From assembly GCA_025350985.1 (NCBI GenBank), contig JANXWU010000077.1:1-6260 (forward strand): 6,260 nucleotides of DNA, given 5' to 3'. Of this stretch, positions 5,657 to 6,260 are shown one piece after another. The position numbers and the translations under genes were made by a program. The notes beneath the pieces were generated by a model. It was not told the origin of the DNA. It saw only the letters and a list, made by a program, of their open reading frames with translations, and searched no databases. Position 1 is the stretch's first letter. Every line of letters starts with the position of its first letter. The stretch comes from Spartobacteria bacterium. GTDB taxonomy: Bacteria; Verrucomicrobiota; Verrucomicrobiia; Chthoniobacterales; Chthoniobacteraceae.

Positions 5657-6260
5657 ATGAAAGTCCACACGACGAGTTTCGGCTTTCCGCGTTCCGATAA
5701 AGCGGAATCACAGGATTCGTTCGACTCGAAAGCGTGGGGCGAGACGGTGATCGCGGTCGTGGCGGACGGTGTCGGCTCCGCGCGCGACGGAGGAGAAGCT
5801 TCCGCGCGCATCGTAAAAACTCTCGTCGCCAATTATGCCGCCCGACCGAAAAGCTGGTCGCCTGAAAAGGCGCTCACTGAGTTCGCGAAGCTCATTAACC
5901 GCACGCTTTACCAAGAATCGATCTCGCGCCATGGCACGCCGGAAATGGTCTCGACCCTCGCGGCGGCGGTGATCGAGGGCGACAAACTTTTCGGCGTGAA
6001 CGTCGGCGACTCGCGTGTCTATGTCGTGCGCAACGGCTCCATCACGCAACTCTCAACCGATCACGTCGCGGACGACGGCGCGTTTAAGCATGTCTTGAAC
6101 AAAGCCATCGGTCTCGCTTCCGATGTCGAGCCGCAGTGCTTTGAGTTCGACCTCGCGGACGGCGACGTGGCGCTGCTCTGCACCGACGGCGTCTCAAACC
6201 TCCTCACCGAGGACGAGCTGCACAAAAAACTCAGCCGCCGCTCCAGTGCGCGGACCATCG
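5657..6260 (+). CDS. PP2C-type Ser/Thr protein phosphatase, N-terminal part (possible kinase fusion)
   Basis: The frame runs from the ATG at 5657 off the right edge, giving 201 residues. PP2C (PPM) metal and active-site motifs appear in order: SQDSF (18-22), VVADGVGSARDGGEAS (34-49) with the metal-binding DG pair, STLAAAVI (99-106), GVNVGDSRVYVVRNG (113-127) and LLCTDGVSNLLTEDE (173-187) with a further metal Asp. These enzymes remove phosphate from Ser/Thr using two Mn/Mg ions. The protein is soluble so far and has no signal peptide. In pseudomonads a gene for a PP2C domain fused to a C-terminal Ser/Thr kinase lies between the nitrate transporter and nirB, so a kinase domain may follow beyond the window. 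The start has only AGG directly before it, but it is the first Met ahead of the fold. The 148-base gap from narK holds the inverted repeat. Family is secure; fusion is inference. Confidence 0.9.
   Translation, partial: MKVHTTSFGFPRSDKAESQDSFDSKAWGETVIAVVADGVGSARDGGEASARIVKTLVANYAARPKSWSPEKALTEFAKLINRTLYQESISRHGTPEMVSTLAAAVIEGDKLFGVNVGDSRVYVVRNGSITQLSTDHVADDGAFKHVLNKAIGLASDVEPQCFEFDLADGDVALLCTDGVSNLLTEDELHKKLSRRSSARTI

Noticed and set aside
4621..5832. 403-codon minus-strand open frame covering narK, the repeat and the phosphatase start
   Set aside because: The product is charged and low in complexity with no family features, and it crosses an intergenic repeat. The plus-strand genes explain the coding signal.
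1..6260. CRISPR array, tRNA, rRNA or insertion sequence
   Set aside because: No regularly spaced direct repeats, no tRNA- or rRNA-like segments, and no transposase reading or terminal-repeat pair were seen.

Overview
The window looks like a piece of a Gram-negative bacterial chromosome with moderately high G+C. Supporting this are an outer-membrane beta-barrel porin with a signal peptide and terminal Phe, a heparan-type sulfatase tail, and an imperfect inverted repeat of a kind I associate with Verrucomicrobiota and Planctomycetota genomes. I favour Verrucomicrobiota, but this is inference; no rRNA or marker gene is present.

Layout: (1) 1-215, the C-terminal tail of a sulfatase entering from the left. 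(2) 238-1140 on the minus strand, a LysR-type regulator convergent with the sulfatase and divergent from the next gene. (3) 1141-1252, a 112-bp divergent regulatory region with a palindromic LysR-type box and a motif that recurs upstream of the transporter. (4) 1253-2296, a solute-binding protein of the NrtA/CmpA/NasS family with no export signal. (5) 2297-2526, a 230-base leader with several possible RNA hairpins, one carrying an ANTAR-type hexaloop. (6) 2527-3990, an alginate-export-family porin, closed by a strong intrinsic terminator. (7) 4050-4302, a separate control region holding a 23-bp inverted repeat and the second copy of the shared motif. (8) 4303-5508, a NarK/NasA-type nitrate/nitrite transporter. 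(9) 5530-5646, a noncoding inverted repeat. (10) 5657 to the right edge, the start of a PP2C-type Ser/Thr phosphatase, truncated by the window.

Taken together, genes 2-10 read as the front half of an assimilatory nitrate locus. The porin could admit the anion through the outer membrane and NarK carry it across the inner membrane. The cytoplasmic NrtA-like protein would sense nitrate/nitrite, as NasS does, rather than feed an ABC transporter, since no permease or ATPase is visible. The LysR protein would control transcription. In pseudomonads a PP2C-kinase fusion gene lies between the nitrate transporter gene and nirB, so the phosphatase fits the same locus; nitrite/nitrate reductase genes would be expected beyond the right edge.

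The most notable signals are in noncoding DNA: a GTGGCAC-N7-GCTAATTGCGCG element at nearly the same distance from two start codons, an ANTAR-like hairpin between the sensor-like gene and the porin, and two dyads with T-N11-A geometry upstream of the two transcription units.
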